Shown one piece after another: positions 7,080 to 9,290 of a stretch of DNA of 9,290 bases (its first letter is position 1; every line of letters begins with the position of its first letter). The notes under the pieces were generated by a model. The model was given only the letters and a program-made list of their open reading frames with translations, had not been told where the DNA came from and did not search any database. Source of the DNA: Sva-07 sp041686315 (lineage in GTDB: Bacteria; Actinomycetota; Acidimicrobiia; Acidimicrobiales; Ilumatobacteraceae). The stretch is from NCBI GenBank assembly GCA_041686315.1, contig JAWLEC010000122.1:1-9290 (forward strand). Reading direction: 5' to 3'. The position numbers were made by a program, and so were the translations under genes.

Positions 7080-7391
7080 TCAGCCGTAGGGGTCGTCGGG
7101 GCCGCCCGGTTCGTCCCACCAGCCGGCCGGCACCGGACGTGTCCCCCAGTCGGGATCGGGATGGATGCAGTCGACCGGACAGGCGGGCAGGCACTGGTCG
7201 CAGCCACTGCACAACTCGGGGACGATGATGACGTCGGCGCCGTGGTTGAAGATGGCACCGAAGTCGGGTGGGCAGTGCCGCAGGCACGCATCGCAGTTGA
7301 TGCAGTCCGACATGTCGATGCGCAGCGGCGCGTTCTTCCACTTCTCGTTGCGCGTCCGAGTGGCGATGCGTTCCTCGCGACTCCTCGGCAT
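7080..7391 (-). CDS. Small 2[4Fe-4S] ferredoxin
   Basis: Electron-transfer protein of 103 residues with two complete bacterial ferredoxin motifs: CINCDACLRHCP (Cys30, 33, 36, 40) and CSGCDQCLPACP (Cys61, 64, 67, 71), plus a further Cys75. In classical 2[4Fe-4S] proteins each fourth Cys binds the opposite cluster. The first 26 residues are basic and charged; the tail is rich in Trp, Pro, Gly and Asp. The 20-residue gap between motifs (FGAIFNHGADVIIVPEL) resembles the fold core of this class. The ATG at 7391 has no Shine-Dalgarno, but a TANNNT-like -10 (TACGCT) lies 8 nt upstream, so a leaderless transcript is possible. An internal ATG at 7313 would begin at MSDCINC. It is divergent from the TetR gene. 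Its redox partner cannot be inferred from the neighbours. Confidence 0.9.
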   Translation of the reverse strand: MPRSREERIATRTRNEKWKNAPLRIDMSDCINCDACLRHCPPDFGAIFNHGADVIIVPELCSGCDQCLPACPVDCIHPDPDWGTRPVPAGWWDEPGGPDDPYG

Positions 7392-7399
7392 GGCACGCG

Positions 7400-7405
7400 A
7401 GCGTA
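7400..7405 (-). promoter_or_regulatory. Possible -10 element for the ferredoxin gene
   Basis: On the minus strand the sequence reads TACGCT and then 8 nt to the ferredoxin ATG. TANNNT is the common actinobacterial -10 pattern, and this spacing would place transcription start at or beside the ATG, explaining the missing ribosome-binding site. No good -35 is seen. Confidence 0.3.
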
Positions 7406-7454
7406 GTGACCCGGGCCACGGCGGGGACGAGCCGCACCGCCGACCGGTGGCGCC

Positions 7455-7470
7455 TTGACCCGCGGGTCAA
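7455..7470. promoter_or_regulatory. Perfect 16-bp palindrome, probable TetR operator
   Basis: TTGACCCGCGGGTCAA is its own reverse complement. It lies 20 bp before the likely GTG start of the TetR-family gene and about 64 bp before the divergent ferredoxin start. Its first six bases also resemble a -35 box; TGGACT at 7479-7484 (18-nt spacing) could serve as a -10, putting transcription start near the GTG at 7491. A repressor bound here would cover the promoter, the usual arrangement for autoregulated TetR genes. Binding itself is inferred. Confidence 0.6.
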
Positions 7471-7490
7471 GTTCGGGCTGGACTGTCGAC

Positions 7491-8099
7491 GTGAGTTCCC
7501 CGGTGATCGACGAGCGACAGCACACCGAGCACGGTCTCGTTCGCAAGCAGCAGCTGCTCGACGCCGCCGCCGAGCTGTTCGCCGACCGCGGATACGCGGC
7601 CACCCGGATCGCCGACATCTGCCGCTCGGCCGGGGTGGCCAAGGGCCTGTTCTACTGGTACTTCCCCACCAAGGGAGCCCTGTTCGCCGAACTCGTGCGA
7701 ACCATGCGCCTGGCACTGCGCCGGGCCCAGCGCCAGGCGATGGATCCCGAGAGCGACGCCGTCACGCGGATCGCCGACGGCGCCGAGGCGAGCGTGCGCT
7801 TCATGGCCGAGCACGCCGCCTACTTCGCACTGCTCGACGTGGAGCGGACGAGCCCCGACGTGGCCGAGGTGCTCGACGAGGGCGCCGGCGTCTACCTCGC
7901 CGACGTGCGCCGGCTCGTGGAGGAGGGCCAGCATGCCGGTGACATCGCCGATGCGCCGAGCGATCTCGTGGCGGTCGGCGTACTCGGGGCAGTGTCGTCG
8001 TTTTCCAACTCGTACCGCAACGGGCGCCTGGGAGCCGGGCTCACCGTCGACGAACTGGCCGTTTTCGTGCGCCAGTGGGTCGTCGGGGCCCTCCGCTGA
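7491..8099 (+). CDS. TetR/AcrR-family transcriptional regulator
   Basis: One-component DNA-binding regulator, 202 residues from the GTG at 7491, typical for the family. The N-terminal helix-turn-helix domain is clear: QLLDAAAELFADRGYAATRI, then ADICRSAGVAKGLFYWYFPT (about 20-60), with the recognition helix around AGVAKGLFYWYF, followed by KGALFAELV. The rest (about 70-202) is a helical ligand-binding and dimerisation domain of unknown specificity. Start choice: the frame opens at a TTG at 7455, but that TTG is the first three bases of the palindromic operator, so the GTG at 7491 is more likely; a second GTG at 7503 is possible. No Shine-Dalgarno is evident, consistent with a leaderless message. 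It is divergent from the ferredoxin/lipase/lgt genes, so those and itself are the natural candidate targets. Confidence 0.92.
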   Translation: MSSPVIDERQHTEHGLVRKQQLLDAAAELFADRGYAATRIADICRSAGVAKGLFYWYFPTKGALFAELVRTMRLALRRAQRQAMDPESDAVTRIADGAEASVRFMAEHAAYFALLDVERTSPDVAEVLDEGAGVYLADVRRLVEEGQHAGDIADAPSDLVAVGVLGAVSSFSNSYRNGRLGAGLTVDELAVFVRQWVVGALR

Positions 8100-8111
8100 C
8101 TTCGCCCCCGT

Positions 8112-8145
8112 GGGCTCGGCCTCCGCAAGCTCCCCTCCGAGGCCC
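8112..8145. terminator. Weak hairpin between the convergent TetR and HD-GYP genes
   Basis: GGGCTCGG (8112-8119) pairs with CCGAGGCCC (8137-8145), giving an 8-bp GC-rich stem with one bulged G and a 17-nt loop. It sits in the 60-bp gap between two converging genes, where a shared terminator would be expected. There is no T-run. Confidence 0.35.
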
Positions 8146-8159
8146 GCTGCTGGTGGCGA

Positions 8160-9290
8160 TCAGGACAGTGCGGCAGCCAGGTCGGGGTGGCGGGAGGTCA
8201 TGACGGCCACGAACGCGTCCACGAGATCGGGCTGGAACTGCGTGCCCGATCCGGACATCACGAACCGCACCGCCTCGGCCAGGTTCCATTCGCGCTTGTA
8301 GATCCGTCGGCTGGCGAGCGAGTCGTACACGTCCGCGATCGCCACGATGCGACCCGACAGCGGGATCGACCCGCCGCTGAGCCCGTTCGGGTAGCCGGTG
8401 CCGTCCCACCACTCGTGATGCGACCACGCGACTTCCGCCGCCATCGAGAACAACTCCGTCGACACACCCGACAGCAGGCGACGGCCGAGCACGGTGTGCT
8501 GCTTCACCTCGTCGAACTCGTCCATCGTGAGCGGCCCCGGCTTCAACAGCACGGCGTCGGCCACGGCGACCTTGCCGATGTCGTGCAGGCGAGCAGCGAG
8601 GCGGAGCCGCTCGCACCACTCGGGCAGCTGCCCGATGGCGTGGCCGATCTCCGCGGCCAGGTCGCCGACGGCCTCGGTGTGACGCCTCGTGTTGCCACCG
8701 CGGAACTCCGCCAGCGAGGCGAGGCGTTCGAACGCCTCCAGGTGGTAGGCGTCGACGTCGGTGTGCTCGGCCGCGTACCCGGCAACCAGGCCCGAGGTCT
8801 GCAGCCGGGTGATCTCGGCCAGGTGACGGGCCGTCTCGTTGTGGTGAGCGGCCTGGACCGTCCGCATCCGCAGATCGGCGATGTCGGTGGCGATCTCGCG
8901 GTGCAGGGCGAAGTGGCGCTCACGGTGCTCGAGCGCCTCGGCATGGCGCCCTGCCCGCTTGTGCGCCGTGGCGAGCAGGTCGTGGATCTCGAGTTCGAGA
9001 TCACGGTGACCCGTGCGGTCGGCCAGGTCGAGCGCTGCGGCGAGTGTCGACACGGCCCGGTCGAGATCGCCGAACCGCAGCGCCACCCGACCCTCTGCGA
9101 GCATCACGCCGAGTTGCTCGGACGGCGCCAGTTCCCCGCCCGAAGCCAGCCGGGCGGTCCAGTGCGCCCGGGCCTCGTCGAAACACGCTGCGGCGGCCTC
9201 GCCGTCACCGAGACCGGCATGCGCCTCGGCGACGTCGGCCAGGAGGCTGCCGACGAGGTGATCGGCGTGCTCGCCGGCGAGCCCGACGGC
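8160..9290 (-). CDS. TPR-repeat protein with HD-GYP domain, probable c-di-GMP phosphodiesterase (N-terminus cut)
   Basis: The C-terminal 376 residues are visible; the frame is open to the right edge, so the true start lies outside, and the GTG at 9107 is internal. Order: (a) TPR-like helical repeats, about 9290-8900, with segments such as LADVAEAHAGLGDGEAAAAC, LAEGRVALRFGDLDRAVSTL and LLATAHKRAGRHAEALEHRE; (b) a linking helix, about 8900-8740; (c) an HD-GYP domain, about 8730-8200. HD-GYP motifs: RRHTEAVG (His at 8679-8681), LHDIGK (HDIGK at 8571-8585), KQHTVLG, SHHEWWDGTGYPNGLSG (GYP at 8388-8396) and IVAIADVYDSL. All metal-binding positions expected of an active HD-GYP enzyme are present, so hydrolysis of cyclic-di-GMP is likely. 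The visible part has no receiver or GGDEF domain; input may come through the TPR region or from domains beyond the edge. It is convergent with the TetR gene and has no visible partner. Confidence 0.93.
   Translation of the reverse strand, partial: AVGLAGEHADHLVGSLLADVAEAHAGLGDGEAAAACFDEARAHWTARLASGGELAPSEQLGVMLAEGRVALRFGDLDRAVSTLAAALDLADRTGHRDLELEIHDLLATAHKRAGRHAEALEHRERHFALHREIATDIADLRMRTVQAAHHNETARHLAEITRLQTSGLVAGYAAEHTDVDAYHLEAFERLASLAEFRGGNTRRHTEAVGDLAAEIGHAIGQLPEWCERLRLAARLHDIGKVAVADAVLLKPGPLTMDEFDEVKQHTVLGRRLLSGVSTELFSMAAEVAWSHHEWWDGTGYPNGLSGGSIPLSGRIVAIADVYDSLASRRIYKREWNLAEAVRFVMSGSGTQFQPDLVDAFVAVMTSRHPDLAAALS

Noticed and set aside
5383..7089. Plus-strand open frame of 568 codons opposite lgt and the lipase
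   Set aside because: It spans two well-identified opposite-strand genes and their spacer, and its translation lacks any domain or membrane pattern.
7455..7490. TTG start at 7455 for the TetR gene
   Set aside because: The codon is the first triplet of a perfect palindrome that looks like an operator. The 12 extra residues add nothing recognisable, and a GTG at 7491 is better placed.
1..9290. Possible defence, mobile or CRISPR system
   Set aside because: No transposase, integrase, nuclease, toxin-antitoxin pair, spaced direct repeats or att-like sites were seen, and base use is uniform along the window.

Overview
The window is very GC-rich, with strong G/C bias at third codon positions and long spurious ORFs antisense to real genes, as in high-GC Actinomycetota. 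Several proteins look actinobacterial: a sugar-transport ATPase very like Streptomyces MsiK, an Lgt with a GLGI-type motif, and possible leaderless starts. My best guess is a free-living, probably aquatic member of the Acidimicrobiia (Ilumatobacter-like). This is inference from protein character, since no marker gene is present.

Layout. (1) 1-4114, minus strand: a galactoside-degrading pair. A GH36 alpha-galactosidase (1970-4114) is followed by a GH2 LacZ-type beta-galactosidase (1-1820, cut by the left edge). A 33-bp palindrome lies in the 149-bp gap between them. (2) 4180-5283, plus strand: an MsiK/MsmK/UgpC-type ABC ATPase, divergent from the alpha-galactosidase across about 65 bp. (3) 5297-5343: a strong hairpin between the convergent ATPase and lgt genes. 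(4) 5335-7391, minus strand: a 2[4Fe-4S] ferredoxin, a monoacylglycerol-lipase-type alpha/beta hydrolase, and Lgt (prolipoprotein diacylglyceryl transferase). (5) 7491-8099, plus strand: a TetR-family regulator, divergent from the ferredoxin, with a perfect 16-bp palindrome just upstream. (6) 8160-9290, minus strand: a TPR plus HD-GYP protein (probable cyclic-di-GMP phosphodiesterase), cut by the right edge and convergent with the TetR gene.

How the parts fit. Neither galactosidase shows a signal peptide (both N-termini are in the window), so both probably act in the cytoplasm on imported alpha- and beta-galactosides. The ATPase is of the type that powers CUT1 oligosaccharide importers, but no permease or binding protein is present here. 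It may be a shared ATPase, as MsiK is in Streptomyces, or its partners may lie beyond the left edge. The lgt/lipase/ferredoxin/TetR block looks like housekeeping lipid and lipoprotein functions beside a small redox gene and an autoregulated repressor.

I found no RNA genes, mobile elements, CRISPR arrays or clearly new multi-gene system. The most distinctive non-coding signals are the palindromes at 1894-1926 and 7455-7470 and the hairpin at 5297-5343. No gene-free stretch exceeds 150 bp.
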